Shown in pieces: positions 1-8,451 of a stretch of DNA of 64,000 nucleotides. Location: the NCBI RefSeq assembly GCF_005484585.1, contig NZ_CP039435.1:2480001-2544000 (forward strand), written 5' to 3'. How positions within the stretch are numbered: the stretch's first letter is position 1; every line of letters begins with the position of its first letter. Source of the DNA: Brevundimonas sp. SGAir0440. Its GTDB lineage: Bacteria > Pseudomonadota > Alphaproteobacteria > Caulobacterales > Caulobacteraceae. The notes beneath the pieces were generated by a model. It searched no databases, was not told where the DNA came from, and worked only from the letters and a program-made list of their open reading frames with translations. The position numbers and the translations under genes were made by a program.

Positions 1-361
1 ACAGCATCGTCAGGGTCGTGCCCCAGATCAGGTCGATGATCGTCAGCTTGGTCTGCCACACCGCCAGCGTCGCCTGATTGGTCAGGTCGTAGGTGGCGTA
101 GGCGACGAAGCCCAAGGCCGCCCCATTGATCGCCGCACGCGTCCAATTCCCTTCCTTCAGGGCCGGCGCGATCGCCAGAAACACGGTCCCGGCGATGGAG
201 ATCAGATAGAAGGCCACCGCCGCCTTCATGTCCGGCTTGTCGGCCATGATCGGCCCGATGACGGGCTTGTACAGCCGGTTCGTCATGGTGGTCAGCCAGA
301 CGAAATCGATGGCTGCAAAGGTCAGGCCGGCCCCGAGATAGGCCGCGACATATTTGATCAT
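1..361 (-). CDS. DUF2177 family membrane protein (3' end outside window)
   Basis: The reading frame starts at an ATG at 361 and runs off the left edge after 120 codons, so the last residues are missing. The protein starts MIKYVAAYLGAGLTFAAIDF and continues with hydrophobic stretches. Motifs such as DFVWLT near the start and a later YATYDLTNQATL segment match the DUF2177 family of small integral membrane proteins, usually about 135 residues. A GGGAG ribosome-binding site lies in the 11-bp gap after the upstream methyltransferase gene, so the two genes are probably one transcript. Family function is unknown. It is often found next to cyclopropane-fatty-acid synthase-like genes in Alphaproteobacteria, which suggests a role in membrane lipid stress. 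That role is inference. Confidence 0.85.
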   Translation of the reverse strand, partial: MIKYVAAYLGAGLTFAAIDFVWLTTMTNRLYKPVIGPIMADKPDMKAAVAFYLISIAGTVFLAIAPALKEGNWTRAAINGAALGFVAYATYDLTNQATLAVWQTKLTIIDLIWGTTLTML

Positions 362-372
362 CCTCGTCTCCC

Positions 373-1398
373 TTAAGCCGGCTTGAGTCGATAGTGGCTG
401 ACCGCCCAGGTGCGGCCCTCGTCGTTTCCGAATAGACCCGCCGTCGCCAGATAGAAGCGCCGCCAGCGACGGGTCCAAAGTTTGGCGTCGTCGCCATAAG
501 TCTCACGCATCAACACCGCGATCCGTGGGGCGTTCCGGTCCATGTTCGCCAGCCAGTCGTTGGCGGTCTTCGCATAGTGACCGCCGTTCCAGGTCCATTC
601 CTGCTCGACCGCGAACAAGTCGGGAAACTGCCGGATCAGGCCGTGGCTGGGCATGACCCCGCCGGTGAAGAAGTGTTGCGCGATGAAGTCGCCGCTGTCG
701 GTGTGATCGAACCGATAGGGCGCGTTGCGGTGCGTGAAGACGTGGATGAACATCCGCCCGTCCGGCGTCAGCCAGCGTCTCGCCTTGGTCAGCAGGGCGC
801 GCCAGTTGGCCATATGCTCGAACATCTCGACCGAGACGATGCGGTCGAACCGCTGCTCGGTGTCGAAGGCGTTCATGTCCTGAGTGATGACCGTCAGATT
901 GGTCAGGCCCCGCGCCGCCGCCTGGGCTTCGATATGGCCGCGCTGGCCGTGGCTGTTCGACACCGCCGTGATCTTCGAATTCGGATAGGTCTCGGCCATC
1001 CACAGCGACAGCGAGCCCCAGCCGCAGCCCATTTCCAGGATCGTCTGACCGTCATTCAAATCGGCATGGGCGCAGGTCTCGGCCAGCGCCGCCTCCTCCG
1101 CCTGGTCCAGCGTCTCGCGGCCCGTGGGATAGAGGCAGCAGGAGTATTTCAGCCGCTTGCCCAGGCACAGTTGGAAGAACTCGGGCGGCAGTTCGTAATG
1201 CTGCTGGTTCGCCGCGTCGGTATGTTCGGCGATGGCGCGCTGTGCCATTTCGCGCGCAAAGGCCGCCTCGTCATGCGGCCCGTCGCGATCCAGACGCTTT
1301 CTGGCCTCCGTGACCAGGCTGTCGATCGCCGGCCGCGTCACGAAGTCCGGGAACGGCGCGTCCTGAAGCTGGCGAATGGCGACATTGGTCAGGTTCAT
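373..1398 (-). CDS. Cyclopropane-fatty-acyl-phospholipid synthase family SAM methyltransferase
   Basis: This 341-residue cytosolic enzyme is predicted to transfer a methyl(ene) group from S-adenosylmethionine to an unsaturated acyl chain of membrane phospholipid. The SAM-binding glycine motif EMGCGWGSLS is visible near residue 120, after the family motif QQHYELPPEFF, and SVEMFEHM follows. The frame is open upstream to 1560, but the ATG at 1398 is chosen because it has a GAGGAC ribosome-binding site and fits the family N-terminus. It is shorter than E. coli Cfa (about 380 residues) and lacks the longer N-terminal domain, so it belongs to the related Cfa-like subfamily and the exact modification is uncertain. 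It lies 11 bp upstream of the DUF2177 gene and is probably co-transcribed with it. Confidence 0.85.
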   Translation of the reverse strand: MNLTNVAIRQLQDAPFPDFVTRPAIDSLVTEARKRLDRDGPHDEAAFAREMAQRAIAEHTDAANQQHYELPPEFFQLCLGKRLKYSCCLYPTGRETLDQAEEAALAETCAHADLNDGQTILEMGCGWGSLSLWMAETYPNSKITAVSNSHGQRGHIEAQAAARGLTNLTVITQDMNAFDTEQRFDRIVSVEMFEHMANWRALLTKARRWLTPDGRMFIHVFTHRNAPYRFDHTDSGDFIAQHFFTGGVMPSHGLIRQFPDLFAVEQEWTWNGGHYAKTANDWLANMDRNAPRIAVLMRETYGDDAKLWTRRWRRFYLATAGLFGNDEGRTWAVSHYRLKPA

Positions 1399-1544
1399 CG
1401 GCGTCCTCGATCGTCGGATCTTGCTGCAGGCTTGACTGCAATACGACGTCTCGGCCCCGATGGATGCCTGATGGATATCTAACCCCTTGAACACAACCCA
1501 AGCGATGCCGAAATCCGCCTCCCGCGACGACCGATTCTGTCGAA

Positions 1545-1561
1545 AGTGCACCAATTGCACT
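1545..1561. promoter_or_regulatory. Short inverted repeat upstream of the Cfa-like gene
   Basis: AGTGCA and TGCACT form a perfect 6-bp inverted repeat around a 5-bp centre. It lies in the 343-bp gap between the divergent Cfa-like gene and scoA. It could be an operator or a small hairpin. No known regulator motif is recognised, so this is only a candidate. Confidence 0.35.
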
Positions 1562-1589
1562 CTCTTTTTCGAACCCGGCTCGCCGTCGG

Positions 1590-1640
1590 TTCAGACGAAT
1601 TAGACGAATTAGACTCTGTTTTTCGCCTTCACCGTCTGAA
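1590..1640. repeat. Direct repeat AGACGAATT (2.4 copies) flanked by inverted arms
   Basis: The 9-bp unit AGACGAATT is present in two perfect copies plus AGAC at 1593-1614. The same stretch is bracketed by TTCAGACG (1590-1597) and CGTCTGAA (1633-1640), an 8-bp perfect inverted repeat. It lies about 100 bp upstream of scoA and contains a GACTC (GAnTC) sequence at 1612-1616. A role as a regulator-binding region for scoAB or the divergent Cfa-like gene is plausible but unproven. The rest of the 1399-1741 gap shows nothing else that I recognise. Confidence 0.5.
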
Positions 1641-1741
1641 ATCGCCGCGTCGGATCGACGCCGCGTCTTGCCCCCCGCCCGCCCCCGCGTTAGGCGTGGT
1701 CAAAAGCCGATATTCATCAGGCAGTGAAAAAAGGGAGAGCG

Positions 1742-2467
1742 ATGGGAAAGATCTACGCTGACGTCACGTCCGCGCTGGAGGGCCTGACCTTCGACGGTAT
1801 GACGGTCATGTCCGGCGGCTTCGGCCTGTGCGGCATCCCCGAGAACCTGATCGCCGCCCTGCGCGACAGCGGCGTCAAGGGCCTGACGGTCATCTCCAAC
1901 AACGCCGGCGTCGACGGCTTCGGCCTGGGCCAACTGCTGGGCACCCGCCAGATCGCCAAGATGATCAGTTCTTACGTCGGTGAGAACAAGGAGTTCGAGC
2001 GCCAGTATCTCGCCGGCGAGCTTGAGCTGGAGTTCAACCCGCAAGGCACTCTGGCCGAGCGAATCCGGGCAGGCGGCGCGGGCATCCCCGCCTTCTTCAC
2101 CGCCACCGGCGTCGGCACCCTGGTCGCCGAGGGCAAGGAGGTCCGCAACTTCAACGGCCGCGACTACGTCATGGAGACCGGCCTGGTCGCCGACCTGTCC
2201 ATCGTCAAGGCCTGGAAGGCCGACGAGCGCGGCAACCTCGTCTTCCGCAAGACCGCCCGCAACTTCAACCCGATGATGGCCACGGCCGGCAAGGTCACGG
2301 TCGTCGAGGTCGAGGAGATCGTCCCCGTCGGCGCGCTCGATCCCGACCACATCCACACGCCCGGCGTCTATGTCGACCGCCTGGTCCAGACCGTGTCCGA
2401 AAAGCGCATCGAACAGCGCACCGTCCGTCAACGTGCCGCCGGCGCCGCCGCCGGATCGGAGGTCTGA
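1742..2467 (+). CDS. scoA: 3-oxoacid (succinyl-CoA:3-ketoacid) CoA-transferase subunit A
   Basis: This is the A subunit (241 residues) of a heterodimeric CoA-transferase that moves CoA between succinyl-CoA and a 3-oxoacid such as acetoacetate, in ketone-body, short-chain acid or polyhydroxybutyrate metabolism. The N-terminal glycine-rich segment [18 protein letters not shown] and the later [20 protein letters not shown] block are typical of the family. The start is the ATG at 1742, preceded by a strong AAGGGAGAG site. An upstream in-frame codon at 1724 adds only MKKGRA and is not favoured. Subunit B follows after 2 bp, so the pair is one operon. Confidence 0.93.
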   Translation: MGKIYADVTSALEGLTFDGMTVMSGGFGLCGIPENLIAALRDSGVKGLTVISNNAGVDGFGLGQLLGTRQIAKMISSYVGENKEFERQYLAGELELEFNPQGTLAERIRAGGAGIPAFFTATGVGTLVAEGKEVRNFNGRDYVMETGLVADLSIVKAWKADERGNLVFRKTARNFNPMMATAGKVTVVEVEEIVPVGALDPDHIHTPGVYVDRLVQTVSEKRIEQRTVRQRAAGAAAGSEV

Positions 2468-2469
2468 TC

Positions 2470-3126
2470 ATGCCCCGCACCCGTGAACAACTCGCCGAAC
2501 GCGCCGCCCAGGAACTGCAGGACGGCTTCTATGTGAACCTGGGCATCGGCATCCCGACCCTGGTCGCCAACTACATCCCCGTCGGCATGACCGTGACCCT
2601 GCAATCCGAGAACGGCATGCTGGGCATGGGGCCCTTCCCCTATGAGGGCGACGAGGACCCCGACCTGATCAACGCCGGCAAGCAGACGATCACCGAGATC
2701 CCGGAGTCGTCCTACTTCTCCAGCGCCGACAGCTTCGCCATGATCCGTGGCGGCCATATCAACCTGTCGATCTTGGGTGCGATGGAAGTGGCCCAGAACG
2801 GCGACATCGCCAACTGGATGATCCCCGGCAAGCTGGTGAAGGGCATGGGCGGCGCCATGGACCTGGTCGCCGGCGTCAAACGCGTGGTCGTCGTCATGGA
2901 ACACGCCAACAAGCACGGCCAGTCCAAGGTGCTGAAAGCCTGCACCCTGCCCCTGACCGGCACCGGCGTCGTCAGCCGCATCATCACCGACCTCGCCACC
3001 TTCGACGTCAAGCAGGACGGCGCTGGCCTCGAGCTGATCGAACTGGCCGACGGCGTCACCCTCGACGAAGTCGCCGCCAAGACCGAGGCGGCCTATTCGG
3101 TTTCTAAGGAGCTCACGAAGGCCTGA
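2470..3126 (+). CDS. scoB: 3-oxoacid CoA-transferase subunit B
   Basis: This 218-residue subunit B carries the catalytic glutamate, which in this family forms the covalent acyl-CoA intermediate. It is visible in the conserved block QSENGMLGMGP. Other family marks are YVNLGIGIPTLVANY near the N-terminus and the RGGHINLSILGAMEV block. It begins 2 bp after the scoA stop and is translationally linked to it. Its last 14 bp overlap the 3' end of the convergent gene at 3113-3682, which is unusual but consistent with how tightly genes are packed here. Confidence 0.93.
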   Translation: MPRTREQLAERAAQELQDGFYVNLGIGIPTLVANYIPVGMTVTLQSENGMLGMGPFPYEGDEDPDLINAGKQTITEIPESSYFSSADSFAMIRGGHINLSILGAMEVAQNGDIANWMIPGKLVKGMGGAMDLVAGVKRVVVVMEHANKHGQSKVLKACTLPLTGTGVVSRIITDLATFDVKQDGAGLELIELADGVTLDEVAAKTEAAYSVSKELTKA

Positions 3127-3682
3127 CCGATGGCGGCGATGACGACGTGCCCGATGATTGCTCGACGTGAGGAGGGCACGTCGGCACGGCGTCTGCCGAA
3201 GTCTGTAATCCGCCGACCACGATCTGGATGACGGGTTCGTTCCAACGTTCGTAGCCGACCATCCCCGAGGGCACAGTGCAGACTGAAGTTTCGGCAGGCC
3301 CCCGCGCCTGCCCGCCCACATATCTGACGATGAAACCGGAATACTTCAGCCCCTCGCCCTGACTATTCTCGACCTTCAGCACCGAACCCACATCTTGGCG
3401 CGCATGCAGTCCAAACCTGATCGTTCCGGGCGCCGCCTCATTCAGCGGGCCGCGTGAACCCTCGGCAGGCGGCAGGACATCGCCAATATCGATGCGGTCG
3501 ACCTTGATTAGGTCGTAGGTTCCATTCGCATTGCGACGCAGCGTCGCCCGCTCACCTATGGCGACATTGAGCGTGCCTTGCACGAAGCCGGACCGCCGAC
3601 CTTCGAACTGTTGCGGTGTAGCGGGATATGCCGGCTGGGCGTCCTGCATGAGGAACCCTGCCATCAAGGCGGCCAGTAGCAT
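3113..3682 (-). CDS. Hypothetical exported protein
   Basis: I do not recognise this 189-residue protein. The start is taken as the ATG at 3682 because a CTGGAG site lies just upstream. It gives a short hydrophobic N-terminus (MLLAALMAGFLMQ) that looks like a signal peptide or membrane anchor. The frame is open to 3733 but without a better start. The mature part has alternating polar and hydrophobic stretches without a repeat, and two widely spaced cysteines (SVCTVP and PTCPP) that could form a disulfide if it is exported. It converges on scoB and overlaps its end by 14 bp. No function can be assigned. Confidence 0.6.
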   Translation of the reverse strand: MLLAALMAGFLMQDAQPAYPATPQQFEGRRSGFVQGTLNVAIGERATLRRNANGTYDLIKVDRIDIGDVLPPAEGSRGPLNEAAPGTIRFGLHARQDVGSVLKVENSQGEGLKYSGFIVRYVGGQARGPAETSVCTVPSGMVGYERWNEPVIQIVVGGLQTSADAVPTCPPHVEQSSGTSSSPPSVRPS

Positions 3683-3793
3683 GATGATCTCCAGTTGCAA
3701 GCCAGCTAGCCTGCATCGCCTCAGATCCGTCAAGCGGCGATGATTGAGAAGATCGCGCTAGTGGCCGAGGTCGATTGGGCAGCGCCGGTGATC

Positions 3794-4561
3794 CTAGGCG
3801 TCTAGCCGGCGGTAGGCTGCGCCCACAAAGGCTATCGTCAGCGGGGCCTGCAAGCCTGTCAGCACGACGGCGAAGACGATCCAGCCCGCCGCCCCCGACA
3901 GCAGCCCCGCGCCCCACAGCAACACCAGCGCGATCTTCGGCGCCGCCGTCACGACAAGCCCGACCAGCAGGGGCCAGAAGCCGCCGCGCGCGATGCTCAT
4001 GCTTTGCAGCGACACCATCTGCCCGCGCCCGATCGTCGCCGGCGCGAACAGGGACAGGCGCACAGCCAAGGCGATGACGGCGAACAGGGCGAAGGTCGTG
4101 ACGACCGCCAGCAGGATCAGCTTCCATGCCGGCCCCACCGCGCTCCACTGGCGCATCTCGATGGCCTGGGCGTTCAACTCGGCCATGCCGAACACGGCCA
4201 GCAAGACCAGGGCCACGACCGACAAGATCATGGCGAGAAAGATCGCGCACAGCAGACCGGCGCCCAGCAGCCGCACCTCTGGCCGTCCGCACTGCAACCC
4301 GACCGGCCCCAGGCCCAGGCGTCGCGCGGCGGCCAGATCGTCGGTGATGGCGATCCGCGCCAGCGCGCCCGCCAGCACCAGGGTCGAGGCCAGGGCGCAC
4401 GCCGCCCAGATCAGGCCCGCCGGGCCCGTCGCCAGCGGCTTGAGGCTCCAGACCACGGCCGCCAGCACGATCGCGCCGCAAGCCCCGCGCCACAGGCGAG
4501 GCAAGGCGCGAACCGCCGCCGACAGCGTCTCGCCCAGTCGCAAAATCCGATGCTCGCCCAA
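3794..4561 (-). CDS. Hypothetical polytopic membrane protein
   Basis: The protein has about 255 residues and about six hydrophobic segments, for example AIVLAAVVWSL, LGAGLLCAIFLAMILSVVAL and WIVFAVVLTGL. This pattern is typical of uncharacterised Caulobacterales inner-membrane proteins. The frame is open back to 4609, but I prefer a TTG at 4561. It is preceded by GGGGGCG and leaves 76 bp for the promoters of this gene and the divergent trmFO. With the longer start only 28 bp would remain. The soluble N-terminus (EHRILRLGETLSAAVRALP) precedes the first membrane span. There are no recognisable catalytic motifs. Confidence 0.6.
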   Translation of the reverse strand: MGEHRILRLGETLSAAVRALPRLWRGACGAIVLAAVVWSLKPLATGPAGLIWAACALASTLVLAGALARIAITDDLAAARRLGLGPVGLQCGRPEVRLLGAGLLCAIFLAMILSVVALVLLAVFGMAELNAQAIEMRQWSAVGPAWKLILLAVVTTFALFAVIALAVRLSLFAPATIGRGQMVSLQSMSIARGGFWPLLVGLVVTAAPKIALVLLWGAGLLSGAAGWIVFAVVLTGLQAPLTIAFVGAAYRRLDA

Positions 4562-4637
4562 TCTACGCCCCCGATGACCGGCGGCGGATATAGCAGGGGG
4601 CCATGACACCGCGCCACCCGCCCGCTAGAAGGCCGCG

Positions 4638-6032
4638 ATGAGCGCTTCCCCCTCTCCTTCCCCCATCCACGTCATCGGCGGCGGCCTGGCCGGCTCCGAG
4701 GCCGCCTGGCAGATCGCCCAGGCCGGCGTGCCCGTCATCCTGCACGAGATGCGCGGCGTGCCCGGCGTCAAGACCGACGCCCACCACACCGATGGCCTGG
4801 CCGAGCTGGTCTGCTCCAACTCCTTCCGCTCGGACGACTGGCAGTTCAATGCGGTCGGCCTGCTGCACGCCGAGATGCGGGCGCTGGATTCGGTCATCAT
4901 GGCCTGCGGCGACATCAACCAGGTGCCGGCCGGGGGCGCCCTGGCCGTGGACCGGGACGCCTTTTCCCAGGCGGTGACCGCCAGACTGACCGCCCACCCC
5001 CTGGTCACGATCGTGCGCGAAGAGATCGCCGGCCTGCCGCCGCAGGAGTGGGACAATGTCATCGTCGCCACCGGCCCCCTGACCTCCCCTGCCCTGGCCG
5101 ACGCCATCCTGAAGGCGACGGGCGAGGAGTCCTTGAGCTTTTTCGACGCCATCGCCCCCATCGTTCACGCCGATTCCATCGACTTCGACATCGCCTGGCG
5201 TCAGTCGCGCTATGACAAGGAAGGTCCGGGCGGCGACGCCGCCGCCTACGTCAACTGCCCGATGGACAAGGCCCAGTACGAGGCCTTCATCGACGCCCTG
5301 CTGAGCGGTCCCAAGGCCGAGTTCAAGGACTGGGAACACGTCCCCTATTTCGACGGCTGCCTGCCCATCGAAGTCATGGCCGAGCGCGGTCGCGAGACCC
5401 TGCGGCACGGCCCGATGAAGCCGGTCGGCCTAACCAATCCGCGCGACCCGCTGGTCAAGGCCTACGCCATCGTCCAGCTGCGCCAGGACAATGCGCTCGG
5501 CACCCTGTTCAACATGGTCGGCTTCCAGACCAAGCTGAAGCACGGGGCGCAGGCCGAGATCTTCCGCATGATACCGGGGCTTCAGAACGCCCAGTTCGCG
5601 CGTCTGGGCGGCCTGCACCGCAACACCTATCTGAACAGTCCCCAGTTGCTGGACAAGCAACTGCGGCTGAAGGCCATGCCGCGCCTGCGTTTCGCGGGTC
5701 AGGTGACAGGGGTGGAGGGCTATGTCGAAAGCGCGGCCATGGGCCTGCTGACCGGCCGCCTCGCCGCCGCCCAGGCCCTGGGTCGCGACCTGGCCCCGCC
5801 GCCGCCCGAGACCGCCATGGGCGCCCTGGTCGAGCACATCACCGGCGGGCATCTGGCGGGATCGAAGTTCCAGCCGATGAACATCAACTACGGCCTGCTG
5901 CCGCCGCTCGAGGCGCCCAAGGTCGACGAGGCCGGCGTCAAGATCCCGCTGAAGAAACGCGGCCGCGCCAAGAAGCGGCTGATGAGTCTTCGGGCGATGG
6001 AAAGCCTGAAGGCCTGGCGCGACGCGGGCTGA
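4638..6032 (+). CDS. trmFO: Methylenetetrahydrofolate--tRNA-(uracil-54-C5)-methyltransferase TrmFO
   Basis: This 464-residue flavoprotein makes ribothymidine at position 54 of tRNA, using methylenetetrahydrofolate as carbon donor and FAD/NAD(P)H as reductant. The FAD-binding Rossmann motif is at the very N-terminus ([19 protein letters not shown]). The conserved blocks [33 protein letters not shown] and [12 protein letters not shown] match TrmFO closely, and the length is normal. The C-terminus adds a basic tail (KKRGRAKKR). It starts at an ATG with little room upstream, diverging from the membrane-protein gene on the other strand, and converges on the MFS gene with 18 bp between them. Confidence 0.97.
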   Translation: MSASPSPSPIHVIGGGLAGSEAAWQIAQAGVPVILHEMRGVPGVKTDAHHTDGLAELVCSNSFRSDDWQFNAVGLLHAEMRALDSVIMACGDINQVPAGGALAVDRDAFSQAVTARLTAHPLVTIVREEIAGLPPQEWDNVIVATGPLTSPALADAILKATGEESLSFFDAIAPIVHADSIDFDIAWRQSRYDKEGPGGDAAAYVNCPMDKAQYEAFIDALLSGPKAEFKDWEHVPYFDGCLPIEVMAERGRETLRHGPMKPVGLTNPRDPLVKAYAIVQLRQDNALGTLFNMVGFQTKLKHGAQAEIFRMIPGLQNAQFARLGGLHRNTYLNSPQLLDKQLRLKAMPRLRFAGQVTGVEGYVESAAMGLLTGRLAAAQALGRDLAPPPPETAMGALVEHITGGHLAGSKFQPMNINYGLLPPLEAPKVDEAGVKIPLKKRGRAKKRLMSLRAMESLKAWRDAG

Positions 6033-6050
6033 TTTCTGAGGGTCGGCCGC

Positions 6051-7256
6051 TCAGCGCAGTTCGGGCAAGCCCAGCCTGAACTCCAGCGTCATTGCGCCCA
6101 GCAGGATGACGCCCACGCCCATCAGCACCCAGGCCTGGGTCAGGTCGGCCATGTGGTCGCGCAGCACGCCGGCGCCCAGCGGCGACAGGCTGGCGATGAT
6201 GTAGCCGCCGCCCTGAACGAAGGCGAGCAGATCGCCGGAACGGGCGGGATCGTCGATCTGGTCCATGGCCAGTATCAGGCTGAGCGGGAAGATCGCGCCG
6301 ATGCCGAGGCCCAGGAGGATCACGATCGGCACGGCAAAGCTGAGGGGCGCGACCACGAGACCGGCCAGACCCGCCAGGGCGAGCAGAAGCGCCGTCAGGA
6401 TCGGTCCGCGTCGATCCGGGAAGCGCCCGATGGTCAGCGACACCAGCAGGCCGGCCGTCACTTCCGCCGCCGTCATACCGCTGAGCAGATAGCCAGCGGT
6501 GGCCCTCGGCTCGCCCAGGTCGATGTAGAAGGGCGGCAGCCAGGCCAACATCAATGTATAGGCCGATGTCCCTAGCCCCATGATCAGGATCAGCCGCCAC
6601 GCCCGCCCCTGACGCCAGAACGGCAGCTCGGGGTCCGTCGCCTCGACCACCGCGGCACTATCCGGCTCTTCGGCTGCGGGGTCGCGCGACGCCGCCAGCC
6701 AGACCAATGCAGCGACAAAGGCCGGCGTGCTCCACAGCGCCAGCGTCCCGGCCCAGCCGATCGTCTCGGCGAGACCTGCCGCCGTGGCCGCCGCGACGGC
6801 GGCGCCGCCCATGATGCCGGTGGTGTAGAGCGCCATGACCGTGCCGAACTGCGCCGGAAACGCTCGTTTGATGACGACGGGCGCCAAGGCCTGGATCAAG
6901 GCGACGCCGACCCCGACAACCACGGCGCTGGCGATCAGGCCGGTCGCGCCGGTCAACACCGCCCGCACCAGGCAGGCCCCGCCGATCAGCAGCGCGCCCA
7001 GCAAGATGCCGCGCCGCTCGCCCAGTCGCCGACGCAATGGGCGAATCGACAGGGCGCCCAGACCGATCATCAGCACGGGCAGAGTGGTCAGCAGGCTGGC
7101 GGCGGTCGACCCTATGCCCGTCGCGCCCTCGATCAGATCCAGCAGCGGCCCCACCGCCGCCATCGCCGGCCGCAGATTCAGCGCCAGGGCGACGATGGCC
7201 GCCAGCAACAGCAGCGAAGCGCCGCGCGCGGGCGTGGCGTCAGATCGTGCGGTCAT
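6051..7256 (-). CDS. MFS transporter, CynX/NimT-like
   Basis: This is a predicted 12-helix major facilitator of 401 residues in the inner membrane. The segment ALALNLRPAMAAVGPLLDLI near the N-terminus is the characteristic CynX/NimT (cyanate/nitroimidazole transporter family) motif. The loop RPLRRRLGERRG corresponds to the MFS loop 2-3 signature. The start is the ATG at 7256, with GGAG about 11 bp upstream. The longer open frame to 7367 would run through the operator and into the divergent marR. It is divergent from a MarR regulator with a clear palindromic operator in the 66-bp gap, so it is probably repressed by that regulator and induced by its unknown substrate. Confidence 0.88.
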   Translation of the reverse strand: MTARSDATPARGASLLLLAAIVALALNLRPAMAAVGPLLDLIEGATGIGSTAASLLTTLPVLMIGLGALSIRPLRRRLGERRGILLGALLIGGACLVRAVLTGATGLIASAVVVGVGVALIQALAPVVIKRAFPAQFGTVMALYTTGIMGGAAVAAATAAGLAETIGWAGTLALWSTPAFVAALVWLAASRDPAAEEPDSAAVVEATDPELPFWRQGRAWRLILIMGLGTSAYTLMLAWLPPFYIDLGEPRATAGYLLSGMTAAEVTAGLLVSLTIGRFPDRRGPILTALLLALAGLAGLVVAPLSFAVPIVILLGLGIGAIFPLSLILAMDQIDDPARSGDLLAFVQGGGYIIASLSPLGAGVLRDHMADLTQAWVLMGVGVILLGAMTLEFRLGLPELR

Positions 7257-7288
7257 GGTGGGGACTCCGACTGAAAATCGCGCTAGTC

Positions 7289-7319
7289 TCTCGACCTCAA
7301 GTATCTCGATGTCAAGATA
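7289..7319. promoter_or_regulatory. Tandem MarR-type operator
   Basis: TATCTCGATGTCAAGATA (7302-7319) is a near-perfect 18-bp palindrome of the classic MarR/OhrR type. A second related copy, TCTCGACCTCAAG at 7289-7301, lies immediately before it, 15 bp from the matching part of the first. The palindrome ends 3 bp before the marR start codon and about 45 bp from the MFS start. Binding here would control both genes. That the neighbouring MarR is the ligand is inference from position. Confidence 0.75.
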
Positions 7320-7322
7320 ACC

Positions 7323-7814
7323 ATGCCAGATAGAGCTTCTCGCGCCGCCGCCCAATGGGCCGTGCAACGCCCCGACCTGGACATGTTGCCGATGGAGGTG
7401 CTGGGACGCCTAAACGAGGCGTCGCAACTGGTGATCCGCGAGCGCCAGACGCCGTTGTTCGCGCGCTATGGTTTGCAGCACGGCGAGTTCGACGTGCTGG
7501 CGACGCTGCGCCGATCCGGCGAACGCGAGGGCCTGACGCCGACGGCGCTGTTCGAGGCGGCGATGATGTCGTCCGGCGGCATGACCGCGCGGATCGACCG
7601 GCTGGAAAAGGCGGGCTGGGTCGAGCGGCGCCCGCATCCAAGCGACCGACGGGCGACCCTGGTCCGCCTGACGGACAGGGGTTTCGACCTGATCGAGACG
7701 ATCATGCCCAGCCACCAGGATACAGCCAAAGAGGCCTTGAGCGGCCTGTCTCGAGAGGATCAGAAAACGCTAAACGCCCTGCTGACCCGCTTGATCGCCG
7801 GCCTGAACGGCTAG
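7323..7814 (+). CDS. MarR family transcriptional regulator
   Basis: This 163-residue protein has the MarR winged-helix layout. Dimerisation helices flank the DNA-binding part, where MMSSGGMTARIDRLEKAGWV is the recognition helix and wing approach, and ERRPHPSDRRATLVRLTDRG is the wing with its conserved DRR. It probably acts as a dimeric repressor that leaves DNA on ligand binding. The ATG at 7323 lies immediately after the palindromic operator and has no good ribosome-binding site, so the mRNA may be leaderless or nearly so, or translation may start at a later ATG (7384, MLPMEVLGRL). Autoregulation and control of the divergent MFS gene are expected. It ends 1 bp before the convergent gene. Confidence 0.9.
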   Translation: MPDRASRAAAQWAVQRPDLDMLPMEVLGRLNEASQLVIRERQTPLFARYGLQHGEFDVLATLRRSGEREGLTPTALFEAAMMSSGGMTARIDRLEKAGWVERRPHPSDRRATLVRLTDRGFDLIETIMPSHQDTAKEALSGLSREDQKTLNALLTRLIAGLNG

Positions 7815-7815
7815 G

Positions 7816-8451
7816 TCAGATCCGGCCGCGCAGCACGGCCCAGAGCAGGCGCAGCCGCTTCAACGGCTCCGGCTGGTCCGGATCGGTCAGGGCGGCGTGA
7901 GCCACGGCCGGGAATCCCTCGGGCGGCAGGCGTTTCAACGCCGCATTGGCGGCGGATTTCTGGGACGCCGCCTCCTGGCGGCGGCCGGTCTGCGTCAGCC
8001 CCCAGACGCGGGCCGCATCCGCCACGGCGGCGTCATGCCCCTGCCCTGCCAGCACACGCGTCGCGACCTGCATCGGGCCGACGTAGAAGGCGTCGAGATC
8101 GTGCGGCTGTTCGCGCACGCGGCCGATGTGGGCGTCGATCAAGGCGTCGAACGGCGCGCGGTCCAGGCCGTGACGCGCGACGAGATCAGTCAGGGCTTCC
8201 AGCACCGGATGACCTTTGCGTGGCACGCCGGCGAAAACGCCGTCCATCTGTTCCGCCCACCAGGTGTAGCGCATCTCGGCCAGCAGCGGCTGGGTCACGC
8301 GCGTGGGGATGGTCATCAGCTCGGCTTCGAAGGCGTACAGCGTGATCAGGTCGGCGCGGGCGCGGTCATCCGCGACCAGGCGACCGGACAGCCAGCGGTC
8401 GAGGTCGGCGGTGCGGACCTGTTGGTCGAGCGTATCCGCAGTCTCGGTCAA
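7816..8451 (-). CDS. Squalene/phytoene synthase-like protein, probably non-catalytic
   Basis: The protein has about 211 residues and the squalene/phytoene synthase fold signature (ITLYAFEAELMTIP, MRYTWWAEQMDGVF, HPVLEALTDLV). It is shorter than catalytic members (about 280 or more). The first aspartate-rich motif is degenerate, with FEAEL where DxxxD would be expected. This resembles the NDUFAF6-like branch found in Alphaproteobacteria, which in mitochondria helps respiratory complex assembly. It is therefore probably not a terpene synthase. The start is a TTG at 8451 that overlaps the stop of the polyprenyl synthase as TTGA, which implies coupled translation. Function here is inferred only from family. 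Confidence 0.75.
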   Translation of the reverse strand: MTETADTLDQQVRTADLDRWLSGRLVADDRARADLITLYAFEAELMTIPTRVTQPLLAEMRYTWWAEQMDGVFAGVPRKGHPVLEALTDLVARHGLDRAPFDALIDAHIGRVREQPHDLDAFYVGPMQVATRVLAGQGHDAAVADAARVWGLTQTGRRQEAASQKSAANAALKRLPPEGFPAVAHAALTDPDQPEPLKRLRLLWAVLRGRI

